From positions 35,783,172-35,847,171 of the forward strand of contig NC_058339.1 in assembly GCF_905475395.1 (NCBI RefSeq): DNA of 64,000 nucleotides, read 5' to 3'. A program made the translations under genes and the position numbers. Below, one piece after another: positions 1 through 14,700 of this stretch (its first letter is position 1; every line of letters begins with the position of its first letter). Below the pieces are notes generated by a model, which was not told the DNA's origin, searched no databases, and saw only the letters and a program-made list of their open reading frames with translations. The DNA comes from Chrysoperla carnea (taxonomy: Eukaryota > Arthropoda > Insecta > Neuroptera > Chrysopidae).

Positions 1-2650
1 AATAATTAAAAAGAAAGTTGGGGACAAAGTTGAGGAAACTGAAATTACGACTGTACAAGAAGACAGCAGAAAACCTGAAACTACTATTAAAGACTTCCAA
101 CTAGAAGCAGAAAAACCCATTACACAGGAAGAGGTTGAAGATATCATTGCTGCACTTAAAACGCCCACGGACAAAGCAACTGTTATTGAAGAATTGCCTG
201 AAGAAGTAAATGTTACCCAAGTAGTAACGGAAGAAGGTAAACTTAGGAAGAAAATTATTAAGAAAAAGATAATTAAAAAGAGAATTGGTGATAAAGTCGA
301 AGAAACACAAATTACAACTCTTCAAGAAGATGATAAACAACCCGAAACATGCATTAAAGTTATAACTTCTGAAACAGTTGAAGAAAAACCAATCAGCCAG
401 GAAGAAGTTGAAGAACTTATTTCTGTCATAAAGGCACCAACAGAAAAAGCGACTACGATAGAAGAATTGCCAGAAGAAGTTAAGATAACTGAAACAAAAA
501 CAAATGAAGGTAAACCTCAAAAGAGGATTGTGAAGAAAAAGATAATTAAAAAGAAAGTTGGTGATAAAGTTGAGGAAACGCAAATCACAACTGTTCAAGA
601 AGATGATAAACAACCTGAAACTACTATTAAAGTTATAATTTCTGAAGAGGGTAAAGACAAAGCGATTACTCAAGAAGAAGTACAGGAGCTAATTCCCGCA
701 ATTAAGGCTCCTAAAGAAGCAGCGACCGTAATTGAAGAATTTCCTGAAGAAATAAAAATAACTCAAGTAGTTACGGAAGAAGGTAAACCACAAAAGAGAA
801 TAGTTAAGAAAAAGGTTATTAAAAAGAAAGTTGGTGATAAAATTGAGGAAACACAAATCACAACTGTGCAAGAAGATAATAAACAGCCTGAAACTACCAT
901 TAAAGTAATTACTTCTGAAGAGGGCAAAGAAGAACCAATTACTCAAGAAAAAGTTGAAGAGTTAATTCCCACAGTTAAGGCCCCTAAAGAATCAGCGACG
1001 ATAATTGAAGAATTACCTGAAGAAATTAAAACAACTCAAGTAGTTACGGAAGAGGGTAAGCCGATAAAGCGTGTAGTAAAGAAAAAGATAATTAAAAAGA
1101 AGGTGGGGAATAAAGTTGAAGAAACTCAAATCACAACTGTGCAAGAAGATGACAAACAACCTGAAACTTCTATTAAAGTAATTACTTCTGAAGAGAGTAA
1201 AGAAGAACCAATCACTCAGGAAGAAGTTCAATTGCTTATTCCTACCATTAAGTCACCTAAAGACACGGCTACTATTATTGAGGAATTACCTGAAGAAGTA
1301 AAGATAACTCAAGTAGTGACAGAAGAGGGTAAGCCTCAAAAGAGAATTGTTAAGAAAAAGGTAATTAAAAAGATAGTGGGAGACAAAGTTGAGGAGACAC
1401 AAATCACATCTATTCAAGAAGATGACAAAAAACCTGAAACAACCATTAAAGTTATTTCTTCTGAAGAGGGTAAAGAAGTACCAATTACTCAGGAAGAAGT
1501 TCAAGAGCTAATTCTAACAAGTAAGGTACCTCAAGAAACAGCGACGATAATTGAAGAATTGCCTGAAGAAATTAAAACAACTCAAGTAGTTACAGAAGAG
1601 GGTAAGACGATAAAGCGTGTAGTAAAGAAAAAGATTATTAAAAAGAAGGTGGGAGATAAAGTTGAAGAAACTCAAATCACAACTGTGCAAGAAGATGATA
1701 AACAGCCACAAACAACAATCAAAATAATTAGTTCTGAGGAGGGTAAAGAAGAACCAATCACTCAGGAAGAAGTACAAGAGCTTATTCCTGCAATTAAGTC
1801 ACCTAAAGAAGCGACAACTATTATTGAAGAATTACCCGAGGAAGTAAAGATAACCCAAGTAGTTACAGAAGAGGGCAGGCCTCAAAAGAGAATTGTTAAG
1901 AAAAAGATAATTAAAAAGAAGGTGGGAGACAAAGTTGAAGAAACTCAAATAACATCGGTACAAGAAGGAGACAAGGAACCTGAAACTACAATTAAAGTTA
2001 TTACTTCTGAAGAGGGACAAGAAGAACCAATTACGCAAGACAGAGTTCAAGAGCTTATTCCATCAATTAAGAGTCCTAAAGAAGCAGCGACAATTATTGA
2101 AGAATTACCTGAAGAAGTAAAGATTACTCAAGTTGTTACAGAAGACGGAAAACCTCAAAAAAGAGTTATTAAAAGAAAAATTATTAAAAAGAAGTTGGGA
2201 GATAAGGTTGAAGAAACTCAGATCACAACTGTACAAGACGATGATAAACAACCTGAAACTACCATTAAACTTATAACTTCTACGGAAGGTAAAGAGAAAC
2301 CTATTACTCAGGAGGAGGCTCAAGAAATAATTCCTGGAATAAAAGCTCCAAAAGAAACATCAACCGTTATTGAAGAACTGCCTGAAGAAATTAAAGTAAT
2401 TGAAACACTAACAAAAGAAGGTAAACCTCAAAAGAAAGTTGTTAAGAAAAAGATTATTAAAAAGAGAGTGGGAGATAAAGTAGAGGAAACACAAATTACC
2501 ACGGTGGAAGATGGTGACAAAAAACCTGAAACTACGATTAAAGTTATAACTTCTGAAGAAGTTAAGGAAGAACCAATTAGTCAAGAAGAAAGTCAGTCTC
2601 CCGAAGATGATACAGCTCTCATTGAAGAACTTCCAGAAGAATTAACTGAA
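1..2650 (+). repeat. First PEVK tandem array, 273-bp (91-aa) period
   Basis: The LPEEV/I motif begins at 194, 467, 740, 1013, 1286, 1559, 1832, 2105 and 2378, exactly 273 bp apart, and a shortened unit follows near 2627. Each unit reads roughly ELPEEVK(I/V)TQVVTEEG, then KPQKR(I/V)VKKK(I/V)IKKK, then GDKVEETQITTVQEDDKQPE, then TTIKVITSEEGKEEPITQEE. A basic patch thus alternates with an acidic patch. No indels occur between full units, so the length is under constraint or is being homogenised. Confidence 0.95.
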
Positions 2651-5600
2651 ATTGTGATCAAAGATGGAAAACCTCAAAAGAAGATTATTAAGAAGAAGAT
2701 CCTTAAAAAGAAGGTTAATGATAAAATTGAAGAAACAACAACTGAACAAAGAGTGGATGAAGAACCTAAAGTCAAAGGCCTAGAAGAAATAACAGATAAA
2801 CCAGTAGTCAAGAAACCAAAGAAAGATCTTCAATTTATTAAATTTGAAAAGCTTGAATCAAAAATTTGTTCTGTATCTTCCCCGATTTTACCACAGTTTG
2901 CAACGGTCAAATTAAGAAAACCAAAAATTACACAGAGAAAACAGAGTACGAGTGTAACATTACCCAAATTTTTATTAAAAAGTAATATTCGTTTCATTGA
3001 GTTTCCTAGTGTTAAGGAAAAAGAACAAAAACCGTTCACTACTCAATTGGCCCCAGTTTTTAAAGATCACGGAATTCTTTCTCGAAATACTAAAGAAGCA
3101 GAAAAAGTACGAAAAACAAAGCCTCGAAAAATGAAGGATTTGGAGGCTCATGATAAAGAACTGGAAAAATTAGATATGGAATTTGAAGAGCTTAAGAAAC
3201 AAGAATTGGAAAAGATGGAGGATAAAGAGCTTTATCAACGTAAACCCAAAAAACAACCTACAGAACCAGCACAATCAGAACCTGTTCAGTTAGGCAAAGG
3301 CAAAGTACCTAAAGAAGAAGAACAACTAGAAAAAGTTCAGTTGAAACGTATACCATCAAAGCCAGATGAAACCGAACCGAAACCTACGTTAAAACCTAAA
3401 AAAGATGAAAAAATTGAGTCACCGAAGCAAAAATCGGTGGACGAAAAATTAGTAGAATCACCTTCCTTACAACCTTTCGAAGATACTTCTTCGACTCTTG
3501 AGCTTGAAAAATATGAGAAGACAGAAATAATTCCAGAACCAAATGAATCTCCGAAGAAGCCAGCTCAAAAAAATAAAAAATCAAAGAAAGTTGCACCTGA
3601 AGCAGAAACCATACAATATCCTTTAGTGAAAGGTACACCAAAACAACCAACTGAAGACGAAGAACCTGAAATAAGATTAAAATATAAGCAAGGCGAAAAA
3701 CCTGACGAACCGCCGTCAGCAATAAAATTGAAACCATTCCAAAAGAGTCCTGAACACGAGCAAACAGACAAATCAAAAGTATACATATTAGAATTACCCG
3801 AAGATATCAAAGTGACAGAAACTGTTTCTGACGAAGGTAAAACTCACAGAAAAATTGTCAAGAAAAAGGTTATTAAAAAGCAAATTGGAGATAAAGTTGA
3901 AGAAACCCAAATTACAACTGTACAAGAAGATGATAAGCAGCCTGTGGCTACTATTAAAGTTGTCACCTCGGAGGAAGGAGAAGAGAAACCGATTACCCAG
4001 GATGAAATTAGCGAACTACTTCCTGTGTTAGTTTCTCCGGAGGAAGCAACAGCAGTGATTGAAGAATTGCCGGAAGAAGTAAAGGTTACTGAAATTACAA
4101 CAGAAAAAGGTAAACCTCAAAAGAGGATTGTTAAGAAAAAGATTATAAAAAAGAAGGTTGGCGGCAAAGTTGAAGAAACTCAAATAACAACTGTGCAAGA
4201 AGATGATAAACAACCTGAGACAACCATTAAAATTAAAATTTCTGAGGAAAGTGAAGACAAGCCAATCACTCAAGAAGAAATTCAAGAGATAATCCCTGCA
4301 ATTAAATCATCTCAAGAAGCTGCTACAATTATTGAGGAATTACCTGAAGAAGTAAAGATAACTCAGGTAGTTGTAGATGAGGGTAAGCCTCAAAATAAAG
4401 TAGTCAAGAAAAAGATAATTAAAAAGAAATTGGGTAACAAAGTAGAGGAAACTCAAATCACAACTGTTCAAGAAAATGACAAACAACCCGAAACTACGAT
4501 CAAAGTAATTACTTTTGAGGAGGGTAAAGAAGAACCAATTACGCAGGAAGAAGTTCAAGAGCTCATTCCTGCAATTAAATCACCTAAAGAATCTACTACT
4601 GTTATTGAGGAATTACCTGAAGAAGTTAAAGTAACTGAAGTAGTTACGGAAGAAGGTAAACCGCAAAAGAGAATAGTAAAGAAAAAGATTATTAAAAAGA
4701 AAATGGGAGATAAAGTTGAGGAAACACAAATCACAACAGTGCAAGAAGATGATAAACAGCCTGAAATTAGCATTAAAGTAATTACTTCTGAAGAGGGTAA
4801 AGAAGAACCAATTACTCAAGAAAAAATTGAAGAGCTAATTCCTGAAATTAAAGCTCCTAAAGAAGCAGTAACTGTTATTGAGGAATTACCAGAAGAAATA
4901 AAGGTAACACAGGTAGTTACAGAAGAGGGTAAACCTCAAACGAGAGTTGTAAAGAAAAAGATAATTAAAAAGAAGGTGGGATATAAAACTGAGGAAACTC
5001 AGATTACAACTGTACAAAACGATGATAAACTGCCTGAAACAACTATTAAAGTCACAACTTCTGAAGAAGGTAAGGAAGAGCCAATTACCCAAGAAAAAGT
5101 TCACGAACTTATTCCTACATTAAAAACCCCTGAAGACACTGCGACTGTTATTGAAGAATTACCTGAAGAAGTAAAGATAACTCAAGTTCTTACGGAAGAG
5201 GGTAAACCTCAAAAAAGAATTATTAAGAAAAAGGTAATTAAAAAGAAGCTGGGAGACAAAGTTGAGGAGACTCAAATAACAACTATTCAAGAAGACGGCA
5301 AACAACCTGAAACAACAATTAAAGTTAATACTTCTGAAGAGAGTGTAGAGGAACCAATTTCTCAAGAAAAAGTTGAGGAGCTTATTCCTGCAATTAAGGC
5401 TCCTACAGAAACAACTACTGTGATCGAAGAATTGCCCGAAGAAGTTAATATAACTGAAGTGTTAACAGAAGAAGGGAAACCACATAAGAAGGTTACTAAG
5501 AAAAAAATTATCAAAAAGAAGGTTGGTGACAAAGTTGAAGAAACTCAAATCACGACTGTCCAAGAAGACGACAAACGACCTGAAACTACCATTAAAATTA

Positions 5601-8600
5601 TTACCTCCGAGGAAAGTGAAGAGATGCCGATTACTCAAAAAGAAGCCGAAGAAATAATTCCTGCAATTAAAGCTTCTGAAGAAACAGCAATTGTCATTGA
5701 AGAACTGCCTGAAGAAGTTGAAGAAACTGAACTGGGGACAGAAGAAGACAAACCGCAAAAGAAGATTGTTAAGAAAAAGATTATTAAGAAGAAGATTGGT
5801 GACAAAGTCGAGGAAACACACATCACAACTGTACAAGAAGATGATAAAAAGCCTGAGACTACTGTTAAAATCATAACATCTCAAGAAGGTGTGGAAAAAC
5901 CAATAACGCAAGAAGAAGTTCAAGAACTTATTCCTACAAGTAAGGCTCCCAAGGAAGCAGCTATTGTTATTGAAGAACTTCCTGAAGAATTGAAAGTAAC
6001 TAAAACACAGATAGAAGAAGACAAACCTCAAAAGAAAGTTACTAAGAAAAAGATAATAAAAAAGAAAATTAATGACAACATGGAAGAAACTTATCCTGAA
6101 ACTACTATCCAATTAAAGACGTCTGAAGAAAGTGAAGTAAAACCCTTACTTTTAGAAGAAATTGATGATTTTACGCCAGTAAAAGAACATCCAAATGAAG
6201 CCAAGTTAGATTTTGACACACTTAACGAATCCTTTAGTATTTTGTCACAACCAGACCAAATACAACACCAGCTTACAAATATTACACCCAATACACCCAC
6301 ACATGACACTGGAGACTCGTCCATTATACCATTGGAACATTATGAAACACAAGAAATCGTTGCAACTCAACACACAAACGAAGCAGGTATTACACAAGAC
6401 AATTTAAACAAAAAAATTAAAACTAGAAACGTTCTAAAAGATCGCAATGCTTGCACTATCACAGAAATTACACCTACAGAACATGAAGATACACTTACAC
6501 TATTGGAAACACCAACTACACACACAAACGAAGTAATCGAAACTGATACTAAATTTGTTCCAAATGTTACAGAACCAAAAGTTAGTGAAGAAACTCCCAA
6601 GAAGAAACACAAGAAGAAACCTTTAGATAAAACTGAAGAAATCGATGATATTCCAGATAGTACGCAAGAAGCTGTTCTTGATACAAAATTATTAGATGAT
6701 AAAATACCAAAAAAATTAAAACCAAAGTATCCAAAACTAGAAAAATTAGAATCTAAAATGGTTGTAGTTTCTGCACCTACAATCCCTCAATTTGCAACAA
6801 TTCAATTAAAAAAGCCAAAGGTTGTACAGAAAACCGAGAAAAAAGACAGAAAAAGCGTAAGCTTACCAAAATTCTTGTTAAGAAGTACTATTCGTTTCGT
6901 TGAATTTCCAATTTCGAAAGAAAAGGAGCAAAAACCTGTAATAACCGTGTTAAAACCAGTTGTTAAAGATCATGGTATATTATCTAGAAACACAAAAGAA
7001 GCCGAAAAAATACGTCGCACGAAACCTAGAAAAATGAAAGAAATTGAAGATGATAAAACAGATTTAGAAAAATTAGACTTGGAATTCGAAGAACTTAAGA
7101 AACAAGGGTTAGAAAAGATAGAAGACAAAGAATTATATCAAAGAAAACCCAAAAAGAAAATAGAAGAACCGAGTGAACTTAAACCGTTGTCTTTGGGCAA
7201 AGGCCAAATACCTGCGGATGATAATGAACCTGAAAACGTAAAATTAAAGCGTACACCAATTGAACCAGAAGAAACTGAATCAATACCCAAACCAAAATTA
7301 AAATCTGATAAAGAACCAAAACCATTAAAGAAATCACAACCTGGAACAAAAACTATTGAATTAGCTCCTCTTGAACCGTTTGAATATGAACCATCTAACG
7401 TCGACCTAGAAAAACCTGAGAAAATAGAAATAGTCCCCACACCAAATGAACCAGAGGAAAAGATGCCACAGAAATCCGAAAAGCCAGAAAAGGATAAACC
7501 AGCTCAAGAGTCTGTCCAATATCCAATTATTCCAGGTAAACCCAAGAAACCGTTAGAAGAAGAAGAACCAACAATTAACTTAAAATACAAACAAGGCAAG
7601 AAACCTGAAGACGAAAATCCTGAACTGATGCTAAAACCATTTATAAAACCAAAAGTTGAAGAAAATGGTGAGAATGCTACACCATCAGAATTGACATTAG
7701 ATAGCATACCTCACGACGATATTGAAACACCAAAAGAAAAATATAAACAACCAAAAGTTAAAAAAATAAAGAAACCTAAAGTGGAAACTAAAGAAGAACC
7801 TAAAGAAGAAACCGAAACGAAAATTCCTGAGATAGTAGATGAAATTCAGATCCCTACAGATGAAGAAAAGCCAAAAATAATTGAAGAGGTAATACCCTCT
7901 TCTACTAAAGATATTAAACCCAAAGAAATTTCTTCAGAATCAGAGGAAGGAGTTAAACCAGAAGAAAAAATTAGTGAAGATTTACCAATCGAAGAAATAT
8001 TAAAATTCACTCCAGATGAAGTACGTGATTTACCCAAAGATAGTACTATAAAGCTGAAAACTAAAAAAATAAAGAAACCAAAAGATGATAAAACTGAGCC
8101 TGAATTCAAACCTGAAAGCCGAGTAGACGAGAAAGAAGAAGTACCTACAGTAAAAGAAAAAATTGACGAGTCCCCTAGTACAAAACCAGACTCAACACCA
8201 GAAAAAATAATAAAACCTAAGAAAATATTACCCGAACGATTAAAAATAGAACGTCAAGAAATGAAGGTCACAAAGCCCACTATTACCACTGTTGAGGTTC
8301 CACAATTTGCTCAAATTAAATTAAAAAAGACAAAAGTTCCAGAGAAAAAAGAAATTCAAACTCCAGAACTACCAAAAGTTTTATTAAAAAGTCGAATTCG
8401 ACATGTAGATTTTCCACCTGAACATGAATTAATGCAAAAACCACTTATTCAATATCTTCCACCAGTTATAAAGGATAACGGAATTATGTCTCGAAATACT
8501 AAAGAGGCCGAAAAGTTAATCAAAACAAAACCTCGAAAGCTCAAAGATATCGAAAAAGAATTTGTAGATCTGGAAAAAATGGATAAAGAATTATATGAAC

Positions 8601-11600
8601 TGAAAAAAGATGGCTTAGAAACGTTTGAAGATCGTGATTTATACAAAAGGCAACCAAAAGATACCGAAAAACAACAACCAGATGATATTAAAAAATTAAC
8701 AATTAAAAAAGGATTAGTTCCAGAAAAAGATGAAAAAGAAGAAATTGTAAAACTTAAAAAACTTCCAGACAAACCCGAAGATATTATGGAAGACAAATCA
8801 GATAAAATCACAAAAGAAATACCCGAAGATATTTCTAAAACTTCCAAAAAACCAGAGAGAAAAATATCTCATCCCAAACTCGAACCATTTGATATACCCG
8901 ACCATCAAACAGAAAAAGAAGTTTTAGATATCCCTCAATTAGAAGAGGAGCCAGACACCAAACCAGACAAAATCAAAAAACCACAAAAATCACCTACAAA
9001 ACCAAAACCAGAGCAAGATAATGTTCAGTATACAATTGAAAAAGGACGACCAAAAATACCTGAGCCTGAAAAGGATGATGATGTTAAATTTAGAATTCCT
9101 GAAAAAGATAAACCAGATGAAGACGATAATCTTATAAAACTTAAGCCATTCATAAAACCAGATAGTAAAGACGAACCTGATAATAAAGAAGTATCACTAG
9201 AACCTTTGAAAATTCCCCAATCGCAACCAGATGAAGATAAATCACTAAAAAAGAAAAAATTGAAAAAAGTGCCCAAGGAAAAAGTACCTAGCACTGAAAC
9301 AGTTAATGAAGTATCTGAAGATAAACAACCTGAAGAAGCTATTCAAGAAGACTTAGGCCACCCAGAAAAGACCGTAGATGATACTGAAGAAGTCGCCGTC
9401 ATAAAGAAAAAACCAAAGAAAGTACCAAAAGAAGAAGTTGGAGAAGAAATTACAGTTAAGAAGATTGTACCTAAAACTGAAGATGTCGAAGAAGCAGAAC
9501 TCAAGCTTCCAAAACCATTATCAGTTCAAACTGAGAAAGTTACCATAGAAGAAAAAGTTGTCATAAAGAAACGACCTGAAAGCCCTGTTCAAGAAACAGT
9601 TACAGAGGAGGCCGTTGTTATAAAGAAAAAACCAAAGAAGGTACCAAAAGAAGAAGTTGTGGAAGAAATTACAGTTAAAAAAGTTGTACCTAAAACTGAA
9701 GACGTTGAAGAAGCAGAACTCAAGCTCCCAAAACCTATACCGGTTCAAAGTGAAGAAGTAACCGAAGAGGAAGTTATCATCAAAAAACGTCAAGAAAGTC
9801 CCGTTAAAGAAACAGTTGCAGAAGAAGCTATCGTTATAAAGAAAAAACCAAAGAAGGTACCAAAGGAAGAAGTAGCAGAAGAAATTACAATTAAAAAGAT
9901 TGTGCCTAAATCTGAAGATGTAGAAGAAGCAGAACTCAAGCTTCTAAAGCCTGTACCGATTCAAACTGAAGATGTAACCGTAGAAGAAGAAGTTGTTATC
10001 AAAAAACGACCTGAAAGTCCTGTTACAGAAATACTCACAGAGGAAGCTGTCGTTATAAAGAAAAAACCAAAGAGGGTGCCAAAAGAAGAAGTTGCAGAAG
10101 AAATTACAATTAAAAAGGTTGTACCTAAAACTGAAGATGTCGAAGAAGCAGAACTCAAGCTTCCGAAACCTATACCAGTTCAAACCGAAGAAGTAACGGT
10201 AGAAGAAGTGACAATTAAAAAACGTCCAGAGAGTCCTGATAAGGAAACTGTTATTGAAGAGGCTATCATACTGAAGAAAAAACCGAAAAAGGAACAAATA
10301 GAGGACGCGTCTGAAGAAATAACTATTAAAAAACGTGTACCTAAAAAATCAATAGAAGAAGAAACTGTAGAAGAAGAAATTACAATTAAAAAACGCCCTG
10401 AAAGCCCTGCCAAAGAAACAGTAACCGAAGAATCTATCATACTAAAGAAAAAACCTAAGAAGGTGTCTGTCGAGGAAGCTTCAGAAGAAATAACCATTAA
10501 AAAACTAGTGCCTGAAAAACCAAAGGACGATGAAATTGTAGAAGAAGAAATTACAATTAAAAAACGGCCTGAAAGCCCCGTCAAAGAAACTACTACTGAA
10601 GAAGCTGTCGTACTTAAGAAAAAACCGAAGACATTACCTTCGGAAGAAGCTTCTGAAGAACTAACCATTAAAAAACTTGTCCCTGAAAAACCAAAAGCAG
10701 AAGAAACTGTAGAAGAAGATGCTATTATAGTAAAGAAAAAACCTAAGAAGGTACCTGTGGAGGAAGTAACCGAACAAATAACCATTAAAAAACTTGTCCC
10801 TGAAAAACCATCCGAAGACGAAAATGTAGACGAAGAAATTACAATCAAGAAACGTCCTGAAAGCCCTGAAAAAGAAACAGTTACTGAAGAGGCTGTTATA
10901 ATAAGGAAAAAACCAAAGAAAGTATCGATCGAGGAAGCATCTGAGGAAATAACTATAAAAAAATTTGTGCCTGAAAAACCAAAAGAAGAAGAACTTGTAG
11001 AAGGAGCTGTCGTTATTAAGAAAAAACCTAAGAAGATTCCATCAGAAGAAGCTTCCGAAGAAATTACAATTAAGAAATTAATGCCATATGAATCTGAAGA
11101 CATAACTGAAGAATTTACTATAAAGAAAAAGAAACCAGAACGAAAGCTATCGTTTGAAGAGCACTCACAAGAAATTACAATTAAAAAACTACGTCCTGTT
11201 AGAAAACCTTCAAAACCAGATATTCCCGAATACACGGAAGTGGAAAATGTAACATTTAGACCCAAATCTGTAAAAACAAAAGAGGATGTTGAACAAGAGT
11301 TTAAGATTCAATTAGATTCATATGCTGAAGAGGAAATTTCCATGTCGGGTAGTATTAAACTTAAAAAACAAAAACCTTTAACATATTCTGAAGAAGCGGA
11401 TCAAGCAAGTATTCAAATTATTCAAGAAATTGAAAGTGATGATGGACCGGTAATTGAAGAGATTATAGATGAAGGAAGTGATGCTGAAGAACTCCCACTA
11501 GATACAGAAGATACCAATATTGAAGAGCATTTCCAGGTGCCACTAAAACGAAAAATAAAGAAAACACAACCAACTTATACTGTACAAGAAGATATTGAAG

Positions 11601-11789
11601 AAGATGTTCATATAGGAATTAAGAAAAAACCAAAATCTATTAAATTTGAGTATGATGAAGAGTCATTGACTTTAAAACCAAAGAAAAAACCAATTTCTCA
11701 ATCTTACTCAGAAGGTTTGTTATCACATAAGAAAGTTCATATTTTAGCTGTGCTTCAAATTGCTATTTTTCATATTACATTTTGCTCTG
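1..11789 (+). CDS. sls: sls giant PEVK exon (partial at left edge)
   Basis: A single open frame runs from base 2 to a GTAAGTAT donor at 11790 (about 3,929 codons, phase 1 end). The product is low-complexity and rich in P, E, V, K and T with almost no cysteine or tryptophan, as expected of the extensible spring of titin. It consists of a 91-residue tandem array, a long linking module, a second 91-residue array, two more copies of the linking module, and an array of shorter KKPKK/EEITIKK repeats. The apparent start codons within it are internal leucines or methionines, since the frame is open upstream. Long open frames on the opposite strand here are mirror images of the codon bias (GAA/AAA/ACT) and are not genes. 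Confidence 0.92.
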
Positions 11790-14700
11790 GTAAGTATACG
11801 CTTGCATAGCATAACAGCCGTAAAAGTATTATCAGTTAACAATTTTTCATCCTTCGTTAATTTCTAAAATAATATTTTATAACATTTAGAAGTTGCTTCG
11901 TTAAGTATCAGTCGGGAAATGGAAGTGGCAGAAGATGAAGTGAGATTTTCAATTTGTTCATATGTGGCCGAAACAGATGAAGCTATTAACTTAGTAGAGG
12001 GAGAACGTGTTTATGTAATTCAAAGTCATAACGCTGATTGGTGGTTTGTCAGAAAGCATTTAACTGAAGAAAAGGGATGGGTACCAGCCCAATATCTAAT
12101 GGATGAAGTCAACTATACACATTATGTACAGAAAAAATTAAACGAAAAAATTGATAAATTACCCATATTTGAAAGTATGTACACTTGAAATTTAATTTGC
12201 ATTAGTCTAATAATTGTAACTTTAAAAACATTTTTCAGAACCTACATCTAACGAAAAACCTTCAGCGCCAAGATTTACAGAAAAATTACAACCCATCCAT
12301 ACACCAGATGGATTCACAGTTCAATTTGAATGCCAAGTAGAAGGTGTTCCTAGGCCACAAATTACTTGGTTCCGTCAAACAGCAATCATTAAACCATCAC
12401 CTGATTTCCAAATATTTTATGACGAAGATAATGTTGCTACACTCATTATTAGAGAAGTGTTCCCAGAAGACGCAGGAACCTTTACATGTGTGGCTAAAAA
12501 TGCAGTAGGCTTTGCGTCAAGCACAACAGAATTAATTGTGGAAGCACCACTATCAGATCGTGGCTCAGATATGGCCGGATTATCAAGAAAAAGTCTTTCG
12601 AGAGAATCATCACTTGCCGATATTTTAGAAGGCATTCCACCAACATTTTCACGAAAACCAAAAGCTTTGTTTATTGATGAAAATACGGATGCTGTTTTAG
12701 AATGTCGTTTAGTTGCTGTACCTGAACCAGAAATAATTTGGTTTGATGGTCCTCGTCAATTAAAAACTGAAGATAATGTTATAATTATCAATGAATCTGA
12801 TATGCACATGTATACAAGTATATTAAAGATAACAAAAATTAAAAAATCGCAAGAAGGTACATATAAAATTGTTGCTAAAAATCGTGAAGGAGAATCAGTA
12901 TTGGATATTGTAATTAAAGTAAAAACGTCCGAGAAAGAACCACCACAAATACTAGAAGCACTGAAGAGTATGACTGTTAGAGAAGGCGACAGTGTCATAT
13001 TAAAATCACAAATTGTTGGAAATCCAAAACCAACAATTCAATGGCTTAAAAATGGTAAACCGGATAATAAATTATCAACTAGTGAGGATGGTGATGTTTA
13101 CTCGTTAACATTAATTCAACCTAACAAAAATGATACAGCTGAGTATACAATCAAAGCTACCAATGAAGTCGGAACAGCAGAATGTACAGCTTTAATAACA
13201 ATTGAAGGTAATTTCATTTTAAATTGGACCTTTTCACTACCTTATAATAAAATTTTAGGATCTAGATAAGAGCAAATGTTTTCAAAATAATCATATTTGT
13301 AATGATTTAAAACATTTTTTTTTTTTATATATATATTTATCTTAAATATTTTGAGAGCACTTCCCTGCCTACATGTGTTGCCACAAGCAAATTTTGTTAT
13401 GATGTCTCAAATGATGATTTGGTTATGATGTTTCCAATGACGATTTTATGACATTTCAAATGATGAATCTCATTGACAAAAAATATATTTCCCTACTAAT
13501 ACAGTAACCTAGACGTCTGAAAGTACGGGGGTAGTTTGCGTCAAATACGGTAATTCTGATTTTTTGCAGACTGGTTTATGATGTTGATCTAATTAACAAT
13601 CCAAGTTTGTGACCTGGAGCGCCGAACGCAACTTTGTCAAAAATCGAAAAAACCGTAAAAATTTCGGCATTTTCAGATTTTGGCGATTATAATGAACTAG
13701 TTTTTATAGTACCTTTTCAGGATATAGACTAAATTTATCGCTACAATACGAGACTAGAATCGTCTCTATAGACCCAATAGTTTCCGAGATAAAGCTGTTC
13801 AAAATGCATCATTTTTTCCAACTTTGCAATTTTTTGCAATTTTTTGCAATATTTAAGACAAGTATAAAAGCTTACGCATAATGTCTTCTTTTTGTGACAA
13901 TACACCCGTAATATAAAAACAAAAAATCGCATTCACACCTCGTAGATGTTTTCGAATATTTTAAGGATATTTGTTTTACTGATTAATGAATATTTAATTT
14001 TTTAGAATGCCCAAGTCAAAAACCAGAACCACCTATGTTCATTGAAAGATTCCAAGAACAGAACATACCAGAGCAAGGTACACTCGTATTGAAAGCCAAA
14101 GTCATCGGTAATCCAGTTCCAGAAGTAATGTGGTTACGTAATAATAAACCATTAGAACCATCATCGAATGTGAAACAAGTTTACGATGGTGAAAACATTG
14201 AACTTGTTATAACAAGTATGAATTCAGAAGTGGATGCTGGTGATTATAAATGTATAGCTAACAATTCGATTGGTAAAGCTTCTCACGGTGCTCGGGTAAC
14301 AGTCGATGTAGAAAAAGTAACATTTACTAAAAAATTAAGAAAATTATATCAAGCCGAAGAAACAAAGACATTAATCTTAGAATGTGAAACATCACATACT
14401 GTTTCAACAAAATGGTTCCATAATGAAAAAGAATTATCAGGAATGGATCATCGAGAACTGGTAGAGGAAGGACGTTCTCATAAATTAATAATTAAGAAAA
14501 CAACAATACGTGACTCAGGTACCTATAAATGTACAGTAAAAGGACAAAAAACTGAAACAACTGTAGAAATAAAACCAACAAAAGCAGAATTTATTAGAAA
14601 ATTAGAAGACTTTGAAGTGAAAGAAAAAGAACTAGCAATATTAGAAGTCGAAGTTTCATCAGAAACCGCTGATGTTACATGGATTAAAAATGGTAAACCA

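Noticed and set aside
101..673. Long open frames on the minus strand opposite the PEVK exon, including 101-673, 5462-6112 and 10180-11265
   Set aside because: They mirror the GAA/AAA/ACT-rich repeats of the coding strand, recur with the 273-bp period, and encode Phe/Asn/Leu- or Ser-rich low-complexity strings without domains.
5691..5876. Plus-strand open frame in an alternative frame inside the PEVK exon
   Set aside because: It is a frame shadow of the repeat unit with a K/R/L-rich translation; no independent start context or homologue.
13741..13932. A minus-strand frame in an sls intron
   Set aside because: Low-complexity cysteine/lysine-rich translation of TTTTTTGCAA repeats; no support.
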